From Bordetella parapertussis (GTDB taxonomy: Bacteria; Pseudomonadota; Gammaproteobacteria; Burkholderiales; Burkholderiaceae_C), in the NCBI GenBank assembly GCA_945870575.1, contig CAMBSK010000001.1:111606-175605 (forward strand): a DNA stretch of 64,000 bases, given 5' to 3'. The translations under genes were made by a program, and so were the position numbers. Under the pieces are notes generated by a model, which saw only the letters and a list, made by a program, of their open reading frames with translations, was not told the origin of the DNA and searched no databases. Shown in pieces: positions 27,660 through 37,675 of this stretch. Each line of letters opens with the position of its first letter. Position 1 is the stretch's first letter.

Positions 27660-28033
27660 TAAGCAGCAGCGCGCATGCCGTCCAGGTATGACAGCGTTGT
27701 CACAAGACCATGTGGTGTTTCGATCATCAAGGCCGGCGTCCCATTGAGTGCCTTGTTTGGGCTGCGCAGCCATTCATGCCGTTTTTGCACGTCTGAGCCA
27801 ACCAAAGGATCCAGCGAGCGGAAAACCCGCACTAGCAGCAAGGCAAGTTGGCCTTCCTTTGACAAAGGGTCGATTCCTCGGGCTCCTGCCGAAATTCGAC
27901 TGATAGTGGGTTCACTCAACCCAATGACTCGTGCCAACGCAGCATTAGAAAGGTTCAATTCATGAGCCGCACGGATCGTTGCCTTGCCTAGGACGATGGA
28001 CTTATTGGGGGCCTCAACTGCGCTGGTTAACAT
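27659..28033 (-). CDS. Xre/MbcA/ParS-family antitoxin of the RES pair
   Basis: 124-residue antitoxin. A Cro/C1-like helix-turn-helix lies at about 28-55 (LSNAALARVIGLSEPTISRI), and the C-terminal toxin-binding MbcA/ParS domain has HEWLRSPNKALNGTPALMI and then TLSYLDGMRA at the end, which inserts into the RES active site in known pairs. It is the first gene of the pair, with an AT-rich leader upstream that holds a short CTTGT/ACAAG repeat that could be its operator. Confidence 0.9.
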   Translation of the reverse strand: MLTSAVEAPNKSIVLGKATIRAAHELNLSNAALARVIGLSEPTISRISAGARGIDPLSKEGQLALLLVRVFRSLDPLVGSDVQKRHEWLRSPNKALNGTPALMIETPHGLVTTLSYLDGMRAAA

Positions 28034-28132
28034 GACACACTCCTAGTTTCTTGTGAAATTTTTTCGACGAAACAAGTAATATTTTAACGCCATTTCATGC
28101 AGGATGCTTTGCCGGGGGTCGCTCGCATTGCT

Positions 28133-28558
28133 TCATGGCGATGCTTCCCAAGGGTTGATGACGGTCACCCCAGCAGCCTCAAAAGGACCGTTGTCGCGGG
28201 TGGCGACGGCGAAGCCGTTGGCAAGGGCGATGGCTGCGATGAAGGCATCGGCCGTTTCGATCGCCAAGCCGGCAGCGCGGGACTTGGCCAGTAGCTCGGC
28301 GTAGGCTTTTGTGCAAGCCATGTCGAACGACAGCACCCGATTGGCGAACATGGGCAACAGGCGTTTTTCCAAGTTGTCATGCAGGCTGTCGCGGCGCTTT
28401 CCGGCAGGTAGGAGCGCGATACCTGCACGCAGCTCGGCTACCGTGACCACAGACAGGTAGAGCGTTTCCAGCGCTTGCGCGTCTATCCATTCAAGGACGC
28501 GGGCATGGGGTTCCCGGCGCTGCGGCTCCGAAATGACGTTCGTATCGAGCAGGATCAT
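28133..28558 (-). CDS. vapC: PIN-domain toxin (VapC/FitB type)
   Basis: Mg2+-dependent RNase toxin of 141 residues. The PIN acidic residues are in LLDTNVISE (D5), VAELRAG (E42), ETADAFIAA (D104) and ATRDNGPF. The FitB-like pattern SEPQRREPHARV and LLPAGKRR is clear. Its 3' end is duplicated as a truncated copy at 21473-21550. The start overlaps the antitoxin stop by 4 bases. Confidence 0.92.
   Translation of the reverse strand: MILLDTNVISEPQRREPHARVLEWIDAQALETLYLSVVTVAELRAGIALLPAGKRRDSLHDNLEKRLLPMFANRVLSFDMACTKAYAELLAKSRAAGLAIETADAFIAAIALANGFAVATRDNGPFEAAGVTVINPWEASP
28141..28216. repeat. 76-bp direct repeat, copy 2 (inside intact vapC)
   Basis: Same-orientation partner of 21475-21550, lying wholly within the 3' end of the intact vapC gene. 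This is the likely original; the distant copy is only a fragment. Confidence 0.85.
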
Positions 28559-28812
28559 TCGAAACTCGCCGCACGCGCTGTAGTCTTGATACGCACGCTC
28601 TCTAACAAGGCGTGTTCTTTATCGGTCAGGCCGCCAGCCTCGCGGGCGATGGCAGCTAGGAACGAGCCAAGTTTCACGCGCCCCTGCGGCTTTGCTGCCC
28701 GCTCCAGGATGTCGCGAATTTCCGCCTCGGTGCTGCGGCCATGGTGGGCGGCTTGGATTCGGATGGCCCGATGAACCTCATCGGGCAGGTTTCTTACATT
28801 CACGTTCGCCAT
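28555..28812 (-). CDS. FitA/VapB-type ribbon-helix-helix antitoxin
   Basis: 85-residue antitoxin. It has an N-terminal ribbon-helix-helix (MANVNVRNLPDEVHRAIRI, HHGRSTEAEIRDIL) of the FitA/plasmid-stability type and a C-terminal tail that binds the PIN toxin. A GGAGG ribosome site lies a few bases before the ATG. It overlaps the toxin start by 4 bases and is normally autorepressing. Confidence 0.9.
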   Translation of the reverse strand: MANVNVRNLPDEVHRAIRIQAAHHGRSTEAEIRDILERAAKPQGRVKLGSFLAAIAREAGGLTDKEHALLESVRIKTTARAASFE

Positions 28813-28932
28813 TTGATATACCTCCTACCTATAAGCATCAATGCACTCATTTTATTGGAATGATACCAAAACGCAAGGATTTTTCAGTGTTTATCGTATT
28901 CGGCGATGGATTGGTACATCCACGCAAAACAT

Positions 28933-28966
28933 AAAAAAAGCCCGAACCGTTGCAAGTTCGGGCTTT
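28933..28966 (-). terminator. Rho-independent terminator of the pdh operon
   Basis: AAAGCCCGAAC pairs with GTTCGGGCTTT around an 8-base loop. On the minus strand it is followed by a T-run, 25 bases after the lpdA stop. Confidence 0.9.
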
Positions 28967-28991
28967 GCGAAGGTTTATGGAAGCTCTGGGT

Positions 28992-30851
28992 TTACTTCCA
29001 CGCAGGCGGCAAATCCGTACAACTGCCATGCGCCACTTCCGCCGCCATGCCAATCGACTCGCCCAAAGTGGGATGCGGGTGAATTGTCTTGCCAATATCA
29101 ACTGCGTCAGCGCCCATCTCTATCGCCAAAGCAATTTCGCCGATCATGTCGCCGGCATGCGTGCCGACCATGCCCCCGCCCAATATCTTGCCGTGGCCCC
29201 GGCCCGCATGGCCGTCACCCGAACCTGCTTCCGGTGAATAGTCAAACAGCAACTTAGTGAACCCTTCGTCGCGTCCGTTGGCGATCGCGCGCCCGGATGC
29301 GGCCCAAGGGAACAGGCCTTTTTTCACTTTGATGCCTTGTGCTTTGGCTTGGTCTTCGGTCAAGCCTACCCATGCCACTTCGGGGTCGGTGTATGCAACG
29401 CTAGGGATGACACGCGCGTTGAAAGCAGCGCTTGCCAGCTCATGGTTTCCTTGCAATTCACCCGCGATGACTTCTGCAGCCACATGGCCTTCGTGCACGG
29501 CTTTGTGCGCCAACATCGGTTGCCCCACGATGTCGCCAATGGCGAAGATGTGCGGCACGTTGGTGCGCATTTGAATGTCTACGTTGATGAAGCCGCGATC
29601 GGTCACATCCAAACCGGCTTTGTTGGCTGCGATTTTTTTGCCGTTAGGCGTGCGGCCCACGGCTTGCAACACCAAGTCATATAGTTGCGGCGCAGGTGCG
29701 CCCTCGCCTTCAAACGTCACTTCAATGCCTTTGGCCATGGCGCGTGCTGAAACGGTTTTGGTTTTCAGCATGATGTTGTCAAAGCGCGGCGCGTTCATTT
29801 TTTGCCAGACTTTCACCAGGTCGCGGTCAGCACCTTGCATCAAGCCGTCCATCATTTCCACCACGTCCAAACGCGCGCCCAGTGTGCTGTACACCGTGCC
29901 CATTTCCAGACCAATGATGCCGCCGCCCAAAACCAACATACGCTTGGGCACTTTGGCCAATTTCAATGCACCGGTGCTGTCAACCACGCGCGGATCGTCC
30001 GGCAAGAAAGGCAAATGCACAGCTTGACTGCCAGCGGCGATGATGCAGTTTTTAAAACCCACCACTTTGTTGACGCCGGTTTTTTCCTGCGCCGTGCCTG
30101 TGGTCTCTTCCACCACCACATGGTGGCTGCCGACGAATGCGCCGTAACCGCGCAACACGGTGACCTTGCGCATTTTGGCCATCGCAGCCAAACCGCCGGT
30201 GAGTTTGTTGATGACTTTTTCTTTGTAGCCGCGCAATCCGTCTAAGTTGACTTTAGCTTTGCCAAACTCCACGCCCATGCTGCTCAAGTGGCTGGCTTCA
30301 TCAATCACCGCAGCCACATGCAACAGCGCTTTGGAAGGAATGCAGCCCACGTTTAAACACACGCCGCCGAGTTGCGCATAGCGCTCGACCAACACCACGT
30401 TCAAGCCTAAATCCGCTGCACGAAACGCCGCTGAGTAACCGCCTGGGCCGCCGCCTAAAACCAACAGATCGCATTGCACATCTACAGCGCCTGCATAACT
30501 GCTGGCGATAGATGCAGCGGGTTTTGCAGCAACCGGGGCCGTTGCCGCTACAGGCGCCGGTGAGGAAACCGCTGGCGCACTCACAACCGCTGCAGCAGGA
30601 GCCGCTGTAGCGCCTGAAGCTTTCACTGTCAGCACGACTGAACCTTGTTTGACCTTGTCGCCTAACTTCACTTTCATGGCGGTGACCACACCGGCGTGCG
30701 AGCAAGGAATCTCCATCGACGCTTTGTCGCTCTCGACCGTGATCAAACTTTGATCTACGCTGACCGTGTCGCCGACTTTCACCAGCAGTTCGATGACGGC
30801 CACTTCGTCAAAGTCGCCAATGTCCGGTACTTGTATGTCAATCTGTGCCAT
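28992..30851 (-). CDS. lpdA: Dihydrolipoyl dehydrogenase (E3) with N-terminal lipoyl domain
   Basis: FAD disulphide oxidoreductase that reoxidises dihydrolipoyl groups of the pyruvate dehydrogenase complex with NAD+. At 619 residues it is about 140 longer than ordinary E3 because it starts with a lipoyl domain (lipoyl lysine K43 in SDKAS) and an Ala/Pro-rich linker to about residue 125. The FAD motif [15 protein letters not shown] follows, then the redox pair CLNVGC, the NAD motif [12 protein letters not shown], and the C-terminal HPHPTLGES with the catalytic histidine. Lipoyl-bearing E3 is known in beta- and gammaproteobacteria such as Neisseria and Burkholderiales. It is the third gene after aceE and aceF. 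Confidence 0.96.
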   Translation of the reverse strand: MAQIDIQVPDIGDFDEVAVIELLVKVGDTVSVDQSLITVESDKASMEIPCSHAGVVTAMKVKLGDKVKQGSVVLTVKASGATAAPAAAVVSAPAVSSPAPVAATAPVAAKPAASIASSYAGAVDVQCDLLVLGGGPGGYSAAFRAADLGLNVVLVERYAQLGGVCLNVGCIPSKALLHVAAVIDEASHLSSMGVEFGKAKVNLDGLRGYKEKVINKLTGGLAAMAKMRKVTVLRGYGAFVGSHHVVVEETTGTAQEKTGVNKVVGFKNCIIAAGSQAVHLPFLPDDPRVVDSTGALKLAKVPKRMLVLGGGIIGLEMGTVYSTLGARLDVVEMMDGLMQGADRDLVKVWQKMNAPRFDNIMLKTKTVSARAMAKGIEVTFEGEGAPAPQLYDLVLQAVGRTPNGKKIAANKAGLDVTDRGFINVDIQMRTNVPHIFAIGDIVGQPMLAHKAVHEGHVAAEVIAGELQGNHELASAAFNARVIPSVAYTDPEVAWVGLTEDQAKAQGIKVKKGLFPWAASGRAIANGRDEGFTKLLFDYSPEAGSGDGHAGRGHGKILGGGMVGTHAGDMIGEIALAIEMGADAVDIGKTIHPHPTLGESIGMAAEVAHGSCTDLPPAWK

Positions 30852-30868
30852 GTCTTGATCCAGAGGGG

Positions 30869-30906
30869 CAGCGTCTGCGCTGTATGTGTAACAGCGTCTG
30901 CGCTGT
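30869..30906. repeat. Two tandem 15-bp hairpin repeats between aceF and lpdA
   Basis: CAGCGTCTGCGCTGT occurs at 30869-30883 and again at 30892-30906. Each copy folds on itself (CAGCG/CGCTG around TCTG). They lie in the 59-base spacer of the operon and could stabilise or process the mRNA. Confidence 0.7.
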
Positions 30907-30910
30907 GTGT

Positions 30911-32275
30911 TTAAAGAAGTATCCGGCGGAAGTCGGCCAAGATGTGTCCGAGGTGTGCGTTAAACCGCGCTGCGGCCGCGCCGTCAATCACGCGGTGGTC
31001 CCAGGCCAAACTCAGTGGCAGCATCAAACGCGGCTCAAATTCTTTGCCGTTCCATTTGGGCTCCATCTGGCTTTTGCAGACACCCAAAATAGCGACTTCA
31101 GGCGCATTGATGATGGGCGTGAAATAACGCCCGCCAATGCCACCCAAACTGGAAATGGTGAATGTTGCACCGGACATTTCTGCAGGACTGAGTTTACCGT
31201 CGCGGGCTTTTTTCGCCAACTCGCCCATCTCGATGCTGATTTGCAAAATGCCTTTTTTGTCTGCATCTTTGAGTACGGGAACCATCAAACCGTTGGGCGT
31301 GTCTGCGGCAAAACCGATGTGCCAGTAATGTTTGTAAACCAGCGCATCGCCATCGAGCGAACTGTTGAATTGCGGGTATTTTTGTAAGGCATTGACACAG
31401 GCTTTGATGAGGAAAGCCAGCATGGTCACCTTAACGCTTGCGTTAATTCCAGCCTTTGCCGACTTTTCGTTTTCCAGGTTGGTCTGCACGCGAAACGCTT
31501 CAAGCTCTGTGATGTCTGCATCGTCATGGTTGGTGACGGCAGGAATCATCACCGCATTGCGCAACAGATTGGCGCCGCTGATCTTTTGTATGCGACCCAA
31601 CTCTTTGCGCTCGATCGGACCGAATTTAGCGAAGTCCACTTTGGGCCAAGGAATCAAACCCAGGCCAGCGCCGTCACCTGCGGGTGCTTTGGCAGATTGC
31701 GCTTGGGTGCGCGTTTCGCCGGTCATGACAGCGCGGCTGAAAGATTGGATATCTTCCTGAGAGATACGGCCTTTGGGTCCGCTGCCTTTGACTTCGCTCA
31801 AAGGCACGCCGAGCTCTCGCGCGAATTTGCGCACCGATGGAGACGCATGCGGCAAATGCCCGGACAGCGCAGCGGCGGGATGGTGCGCAGGTGCAGCAAC
31901 GGCGACCACAGCAGCGTGTGCCACCATCGCAGCAACGCTGGCAGCAGCAACAGCAACCGGCGGCGCGGCAACCACTGGCGCAATTGCAGCCAGCGGTGCA
32001 ACAACCGCAGCAGGAATAGCCGCAGCGTCTTCGACATCAGCCATTTCCAGCTTCAATAAAAGTGAGCCTTGCTTGACCTTGTCGCCGAGCTTGACCAGCA
32101 ATTCTTTGACCACACCGGCGTGTGAAGAAGGAATTTCCATCGAGGCTTTGTCAGACTCGACCGTGATCAGCGATTGTTCGGCGCGAACTTTGTCGCCGGC
32201 CTTGACCAGCAGTTCGATGACAGCGACTTCGTCAAAGTCGCCGATGTCGGGAATGGTGACATCAATGATTGCCAT
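30911..32275 (-). CDS. aceF: Dihydrolipoyl acetyltransferase, E2 of pyruvate dehydrogenase
   Basis: E2 core of pyruvate dehydrogenase, 454 residues. It has one lipoyl domain (K43 in SDKAS, nearly identical to that of lpdA), a long Ala/Val/Pro linker (about 85-140), an E1/E3-binding domain ([21 protein letters not shown]) and the catalytic domain ending with [12 protein letters not shown], which holds the active-site histidine and aspartate. E. coli AceF has three lipoyl domains; a single one plus the lipoyl domain on E3 is usual in this lineage. It sits between aceE and lpdA with short gaps. Confidence 0.96.
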   Translation of the reverse strand: MAIIDVTIPDIGDFDEVAVIELLVKAGDKVRAEQSLITVESDKASMEIPSSHAGVVKELLVKLGDKVKQGSLLLKLEMADVEDAAAIPAAVVAPLAAIAPVVAAPPVAVAAASVAAMVAHAAVVAVAAPAHHPAAALSGHLPHASPSVRKFARELGVPLSEVKGSGPKGRISQEDIQSFSRAVMTGETRTQAQSAKAPAGDGAGLGLIPWPKVDFAKFGPIERKELGRIQKISGANLLRNAVMIPAVTNHDDADITELEAFRVQTNLENEKSAKAGINASVKVTMLAFLIKACVNALQKYPQFNSSLDGDALVYKHYWHIGFAADTPNGLMVPVLKDADKKGILQISIEMGELAKKARDGKLSPAEMSGATFTISSLGGIGGRYFTPIINAPEVAILGVCKSQMEPKWNGKEFEPRLMLPLSLAWDHRVIDGAAAARFNAHLGHILADFRRILL

Positions 32276-32293
32276 GTGAAGTGTCCTCTTGCT

Positions 32294-35005
32294 TTATGCG
32301 TTCAGCGGATTGATTTTGTCCGCTGACAGTTTGTATTGTTGAATGGCCTTGGCCACAGTCGCTGCTGGCACCACACCTTCTTCGCTAAGCGCTTTCAATG
32401 CAGCCACCACAATGTAATGCCGGTTGATCTCGAAATGCTCGCGCAATTTGCTGCGGAAATCCGAGCGACCGAAACCGTCGGTACCCAGCACCTTGTAGCT
32501 GCGTCCCGCCGGTATGTAAGCGCGGATCTGGTCTGCATAAGACTTCATGTAATCCGTAGAAGCGACCACCGGGCCTTCATGCGCGCCAAGTTGCTGCGCC
32601 ACAAAAGACACGCGCGGCGTAGCAGTCGGGTGCATCAGGTTCCAGCGCTCGGCATCGGCACCGTTGCGCGCGAGTTCGTTAAAGCTGGGGCAACTCCAGA
32701 CATTCGCAGCCACGCCCCAATCAGTTGCCAGCAATTCACGCGCAGCCATGGATTCACGCAGTATGCTGCCCGAGCCCAAGAGGTTGACGCGCGGCATTTT
32801 CTTCTCGCCAACAGCTGCTTGCAGCAAATACATGCCTTGGATGATTTGCTCTTCGGTGCCGGGTGTAAGTCCGGGCATGGCGTAGTTTTCGTTCAAGAGC
32901 GTCAGGTAATAAAACACGTTCTCCTGCTTTTCCACCATGCGCTTCAAACCGTGTTGCATGATGACCGCGACTTCGTGCGCAAACGTCGGGTCGTAGCTGA
33001 TGCAATTCGGAATCGTGCCCGCCAGAATATGGCTGTGACCGTCTTCGTGTTGCAAACCTTCGCCGTTCAATGTGGTGCGGCCAGAGGTACCGCCAAGTAA
33101 GAAACCACGCGCTTGCATATCGCCTGCCGCCCATGCCAAATCGCCGACGCGCTGGAAACCGAACATGGAGTAATACACATAAAACGGAATCATAATGCGG
33201 TTGTTCGTTGAGTATGAGGTCGCTGCTGCGATCCAACTGCTCATGCCGCCGGCTTCGTTGATGCCTTCCTGCAATATCTGACCGGCCTTGTCTTCTTTGT
33301 AAAACATCACCTGGTCTTTGTCTACCGGCGTGTAAAGCTGACCGTCAGGGTTGTAAATGCCAATCTGGCGAAACAGCCCTTCCATGCCGAAGGTACGCGC
33401 TTCGTCCACCAAAATAGGCACCACGCGCTTGCCTAGCGACTGGTCACGCAGCAATTGCGTGAGGAATCGCACATAGGCTTGCGTTGTAGATATCTCGCGG
33501 CCTTCGGCCGTGGCTTCGGTGATAGGTTTAAACACATTCAGACTTGGCACTGTGAAATGTTCATCGGCCTTGGTGCGTCTGTGCGGCAGGTAACCGCCCA
33601 ATGCCGCGCGGCGCTCGTGCAAATAGCGCATTTCAGGGGTGTCTTCGGCCGGTTTGTAAAACGGTAACTTGGACAATTCGCTGTCAGGAATCGGAATATT
33701 GAAGCGATCGCGAAACGCTTTGATGTCTTCGTCGGTCAATTTTTTGGTTTGGTGAACCGTGTTCTTGCCTTCGCCTGAAGAACCCATGCCGAAGCCTTTG
33801 ACCGTCTTGATCAACAGCACCGTGGGTTGCCCTTTGTGTTTCACCGCAGCCGCATAAGCCGCATACACCTTTTGCGGATCGTGGCCGCCGCGACGCAAAT
33901 TCCATATATCGTCATCGCTCAACTTGGCGACCATCTCGAGGGTGCGCGGGTCGCGACCAAAGAAATGCTTGCGTACATAAGCGCCGTCGTTGGCCTTGAA
34001 GGCCTGGTAGTCACCGTCCACGGTTTCCATCATGATGCGGCGCAGCGCGCCGTCTTTGTCTCGCGCAATCAGCGAGTCCCAGTTACTGCCCCAAATCAGC
34101 TTGAGCACATTCCAGCCTGCGCCTCTGAATTCGCTCTCCAACTCTTGAATGATTTTTCCGTTGCCTCGCACCGGTCCGTCCAAACGCTGCAAATTGCAGT
34201 TGATGACAAAAATCAGGTTGTCGAGTTTTTCGCGTGCAGCCAGACCGATAGCGCCCAGTGACTCGACCTCGTCCATTTCTCCATCGCCGCAAAACACCCA
34301 GACCTTGCGGTTTTCCGTGTTGGCGATGCCCCGCGCATGCAAATACTTTAAAAAACGGGCTTGGTAAATCGCCATCAACGGGCCTAAGCCCATAGATACG
34401 GTAGGAAATTGCCAAAACTCAGGCATGAGTTTGGGGTGCGGGTAACTGGACAAACCTTTGCCGTCGACCTCTTGACGGAAATTGAGCAACTGATCTTCGG
34501 TCAACCGACCTTCCAAAAAGGCACGTGCGTACACACCGGGAGACACATGGCCTTGTATATAAAGCAGGTCGCCGCCGTGGTTTTCGTTTTCGGCGTGCCA
34601 GAAATGGTTAAAGCCTGCGCCAAACATGTGAGCTAACGAAGCAAATGAACCTATATGGCCGCCGAGGTCGCCGCCATCGGCGGGGTTGTGGCGGTTGGCC
34701 TTGACCACCATCGCCATCGCGTTCCAGCGCATGTAAGCGCGCAAACGCTCTTCAATTTCTATATTGCCGGGACACCGTTCTTCCTGGTCTGGCTCTAAGG
34801 TGTTGACATAACCCGTGTTGGCCGAGAAAGGCATGTCTATGCTGTTTTCTCTGGCGTGCTCTAACAGCTGCTCTAATAAAAAATGCGCTCTTTCCGGACC
34901 TTCGGATGCGATGACCGCCGACAGCGCATCCATCCATTCGCGCGTTTCTTGTGAGTCGCTGTCATTGGATGCAAACGTATGCAAGTTGTCGGGCAATGCT
35001 GACAT
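32294..35005 (-). CDS. aceE: Pyruvate dehydrogenase E1 component (homodimeric type)
   Basis: Thiamine-diphosphate enzyme that decarboxylates pyruvate and acetylates the E2 lipoyl arm. The 903-residue length fits the homodimeric AceE. Family marks are RCPGNIEIEERLRAYMRWNAM, the GGHIGSFAS segment, the ThDP motif GDGEMDEVES with a downstream INCNLQRLDGPVRGN, and the C-terminal TDGFGRSDFRSKLREHFE. It begins the aceE-aceF-lpdA operon. The promoter region is shared with a divergent sensor kinase gene and holds an AATTTCA/TGAAATT palindrome. Confidence 0.97.
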   Translation of the reverse strand: MSALPDNLHTFASNDSDSQETREWMDALSAVIASEGPERAHFLLEQLLEHARENSIDMPFSANTGYVNTLEPDQEERCPGNIEIEERLRAYMRWNAMAMVVKANRHNPADGGDLGGHIGSFASLAHMFGAGFNHFWHAENENHGGDLLYIQGHVSPGVYARAFLEGRLTEDQLLNFRQEVDGKGLSSYPHPKLMPEFWQFPTVSMGLGPLMAIYQARFLKYLHARGIANTENRKVWVFCGDGEMDEVESLGAIGLAAREKLDNLIFVINCNLQRLDGPVRGNGKIIQELESEFRGAGWNVLKLIWGSNWDSLIARDKDGALRRIMMETVDGDYQAFKANDGAYVRKHFFGRDPRTLEMVAKLSDDDIWNLRRGGHDPQKVYAAYAAAVKHKGQPTVLLIKTVKGFGMGSSGEGKNTVHQTKKLTDEDIKAFRDRFNIPIPDSELSKLPFYKPAEDTPEMRYLHERRAALGGYLPHRRTKADEHFTVPSLNVFKPITEATAEGREISTTQAYVRFLTQLLRDQSLGKRVVPILVDEARTFGMEGLFRQIGIYNPDGQLYTPVDKDQVMFYKEDKAGQILQEGINEAGGMSSWIAAATSYSTNNRIMIPFYVYYSMFGFQRVGDLAWAAGDMQARGFLLGGTSGRTTLNGEGLQHEDGHSHILAGTIPNCISYDPTFAHEVAVIMQHGLKRMVEKQENVFYYLTLLNENYAMPGLTPGTEEQIIQGMYLLQAAVGEKKMPRVNLLGSGSILRESMAARELLATDWGVAANVWSCPSFNELARNGADAERWNLMHPTATPRVSFVAQQLGAHEGPVVASTDYMKSYADQIRAYIPAGRSYKVLGTDGFGRSDFRSKLREHFEINRHYIVVAALKALSEEGVVPAATVAKAIQQYKLSADKINPLNA

Positions 35006-35084
35006 AGTGGTCTCCTCAAAATAGCCGTGTTTCGAATCATGACAAGATTAGGATATTTTGGCACAATTTCAAATTGCGCCATAG

Positions 35085-35103
35085 AATTTCATATCGTGAA
35101 ATT
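35085..35103. promoter_or_regulatory. Palindrome in the aceE/sensor-kinase divergent promoter
   Basis: AATTTCA and TGAAATT arms flank TATCG, midway between the aceE start (35005) and the kinase start (35142). It is a candidate operator for one or both genes; the binding protein is unknown. Confidence 0.4.
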
Positions 35104-35141
35104 TTAAAAGCAGTGTGGGTCATTCGCCTAAACTAGTAAAC

Positions 35142-37643
35142 ATGAAAAGCAAACTGCTAAGCGCAATTACCTCCCAATGGGTCAGCTGGTGGAAACAGCA
35201 AAGCCCCAGCCGCCAGGATCGGTTTGCGTTGCTGGCCCCTATTGCAGCCGTCGGTATTTTTTTGCTGACCATCGTCAGCAGCGTCGGTTACCTGCGCATA
35301 GAAGAGATGGAACGCGAACAGGAAAGCGTGCAACGCGACCTGGAATACGCACAACAGAAATTGCGTTTGCACCTGTTGGAGCAACAGGAACAAATGCTTC
35401 GTCTGGCACGTGATTTAAGCAACGACAAATTCACCGTCATCGAATTTGCGAGAGAAGCCATGGACCTGGCCAATCAATACCCCGAAGTGACCAGCATCAG
35501 CTGGGTAGATCCCTTTCGTCGCGTACGCTCACATTACGCATCAAGCGCCGCAGACTTGCAAGCATTTTCCAAGCAAGGTAACTGGTTGCTTTATCCGCAA
35601 ACCGAAGATTCTTTTTTACTTTCTCGCGAAATAAGGCGCTCGATTTATTCAACGCCTATCTTGATCAAATCCGACGATGCCAATGGCTTACAGGAAGCAC
35701 ATATTCAGCTGCACATACCCATGTTCAACAACGACATCTTCAAAGGTGTAGTGCTTGTTGAATATTCGCTAGACAATTTGTTGCGCTATGCAGTTCCTTC
35801 CGAAGTCACTGCCAGGCATGCGGTCTCACTCATTGACGCCAACAATAATTTATTGGCTGGTCAAAGCATCAAACCCCGCAGCGGCTTGTTTGATTACGCG
35901 CCCTTGGAAGCAAAGGCTTATGAATACAGCGTTCCTGTGTCTACGGTTGGTAACAGCCTGCAATTGCGCGCCCAGGCCTACCGTACTTCCCAGGTGTTGA
36001 TAGGTAGCGGCTTGTTCTGGCTGGTTTTGCTGCTCAGCGGCATGACCACCTGGATGCTGATAGGCACTTGGCGGCATACGCGCAGGCGTTTGCATGCGCA
36101 ACAAGCACTGGTGGCAGAAACCAATTTCCGCCGTGCCATGGAAAACTCAATTCTCACGGGCATGCGCGCCATGGACATGAACGGTCGCATCACCTATGTG
36201 AACGCCGCTTTTTGCCAGATGACCGGCTGGAACGACAAAGAACTTGTCGGATTACGCTCCCCCTTCCCTTATTGGCCAGAGGAAGACCGGCATTTGCTTA
36301 ACGCAAAGCTTGAAGATCAGCTCAATGGACGTACCACTCTGAGCGGTTTTCAAATCCGCGTCAAGCGCAAAAACGGTACGCTCTTTGACGCGCGCTTGTA
36401 TGTCTCGCCGCTGATTGACGCGCACGGTCAGCAAACCGGCTGGATGTCTTCCATGACCGACATCACCGAGCCAAATCGCATACGTGAACAATTGTCCGCA
36501 TCTTATGAACGCTTCACCACTGTGCTTGAAGCGCTGGATGCTTCAGTCTCTGTGACGCCCCTAGGTAGTACTGAACTGTTGTTTGCCAACAAGCTTTATC
36601 GCCAATGGTTTGGCAACCAAAGCGAAGGCCACATGAACCTGGTGGCCCAAGCAGGCATGTCATCGCTGAATGCTTCAACCAATGACGAGACTATGGACGA
36701 TTTCTCCGGCATGCCGGGCGTGACACTGACGCAGGCAAAGTCCGAGAATTCTGAAATTTATTTACCCAACTTGAACAAATGGCTAGAGGTCAGGTCGCGT
36801 TACCTGAACTGGGTGGACGGCCGTCTGGCGCAAATGGTGATATCCACCGACATCACCAGCCGGCGTCATGCCGAGGAACAAGCAGCTTTGCAGGCAGAGC
36901 GGGCGCAATCCGCAAGTAGATTGATCACCATGGGCGAAATGGCGTCCAGCGTTGCGCATGAACTCAATCAACCGTTGACTGCCATTTCAAATTATTGCAA
37001 CGGTATGGTCACGCGTATTCAAGGCAAACAAATCACCGAGGAAGAATTGCTCAAGGCCTTGGAGAAAACCTCGCATCAAGCTCAACGCGCCGGGCAAATT
37101 ATTCAACGCATACGAAGTTTTATACGGCGCAGTGAATCCAACCGCGTGCTGACCTTGATTGCCCCCATGGTGAGTGAAGTGGTTGAACTGGCGGAACTCG
37201 AAATGCGCCGCCGCCAAGTACGACTGAGTCTGTATGTGTCAGACCGTATTTCCAAAATACTGGTCGATCCCATATTGATAGAGCAGGTGCTGATCAATCT
37301 GCTTAAAAATGCAGCCGAGGCAATAGGCCATGCCAAACGTCCGATAGATGACCGGCATGTTGAATTGCAAATTGTGCCCAAGATCATCGAAGGCCAGCAG
37401 GTGGTCGCGTTTTCGGTGACTGACAACGGTAACGGCATGACTGAAGAAGTGATGCACCGTGTGTTCGAGGCTTTCTACACCACCAAAAAAGAAGGCATGG
37501 GAATAGGGCTGAATTTATGCCGTTCCATCGTTGAGTCGCATCAGGGCCGGATGCAGGCAGAGAACATCTACAATGGAAACACGATAGTAGGTTGTCGATT
37601 TTCTTTCTGGTTACCTGCCAATCCTGTGATGGTCAATATTTGA
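35142..37643 (+). CDS. Membrane-bound PAS sensor histidine kinase
   Basis: Sensor kinase of a two-component system, 833 residues. A first membrane helix (about 27-50) is followed by a coiled coil and a periplasmic sensing domain to about 285, a second helix (VLIGSGLFWLVLLLSGM), PAS domains at about 325-440 and 455-570, a HisKA dimerisation domain with phospho-acceptor H606 in SVAHELNQPLTA, and a HATPase domain with N box LINLLKNAAEA and G box EGMGIGLNLCRSI. ATG 35142 is chosen over a GTG at 35115. The FixJ-like regulator follows 32 bases later, so they form a pair. Its signal is unknown; its place opposite aceE hints at carbon metabolism. Confidence 0.92.
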   Translation: MKSKLLSAITSQWVSWWKQQSPSRQDRFALLAPIAAVGIFLLTIVSSVGYLRIEEMEREQESVQRDLEYAQQKLRLHLLEQQEQMLRLARDLSNDKFTVIEFAREAMDLANQYPEVTSISWVDPFRRVRSHYASSAADLQAFSKQGNWLLYPQTEDSFLLSREIRRSIYSTPILIKSDDANGLQEAHIQLHIPMFNNDIFKGVVLVEYSLDNLLRYAVPSEVTARHAVSLIDANNNLLAGQSIKPRSGLFDYAPLEAKAYEYSVPVSTVGNSLQLRAQAYRTSQVLIGSGLFWLVLLLSGMTTWMLIGTWRHTRRRLHAQQALVAETNFRRAMENSILTGMRAMDMNGRITYVNAAFCQMTGWNDKELVGLRSPFPYWPEEDRHLLNAKLEDQLNGRTTLSGFQIRVKRKNGTLFDARLYVSPLIDAHGQQTGWMSSMTDITEPNRIREQLSASYERFTTVLEALDASVSVTPLGSTELLFANKLYRQWFGNQSEGHMNLVAQAGMSSLNASTNDETMDDFSGMPGVTLTQAKSENSEIYLPNLNKWLEVRSRYLNWVDGRLAQMVISTDITSRRHAEEQAALQAERAQSASRLITMGEMASSVAHELNQPLTAISNYCNGMVTRIQGKQITEEELLKALEKTSHQAQRAGQIIQRIRSFIRRSESNRVLTLIAPMVSEVVELAELEMRRRQVRLSLYVSDRISKILVDPILIEQVLINLLKNAAEAIGHAKRPIDDRHVELQIVPKIIEGQQVVAFSVTDNGNGMTEEVMHRVFEAFYTTKKEGMGIGLNLCRSIVESHQGRMQAENIYNGNTIVGCRFSFWLPANPVMVNI

Positions 37644-37675
37644 GCTTTTTTATCGATAGCAATCTGGAGTGACTG

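Noticed and set aside
28104..28304. Plus-strand frame over vapC
   Set aside because: It is antisense to the well-supported vapC toxin gene, and its copy at 21438 arises from the same repeat.
35059..35080. Possible sigma-54 promoter (TGGCAC ... TTGC) before the sensor kinase
   Set aside because: The spacing between TGGCAC and TTGC is 9 bases instead of about 5, so the GG and GC elements do not align.
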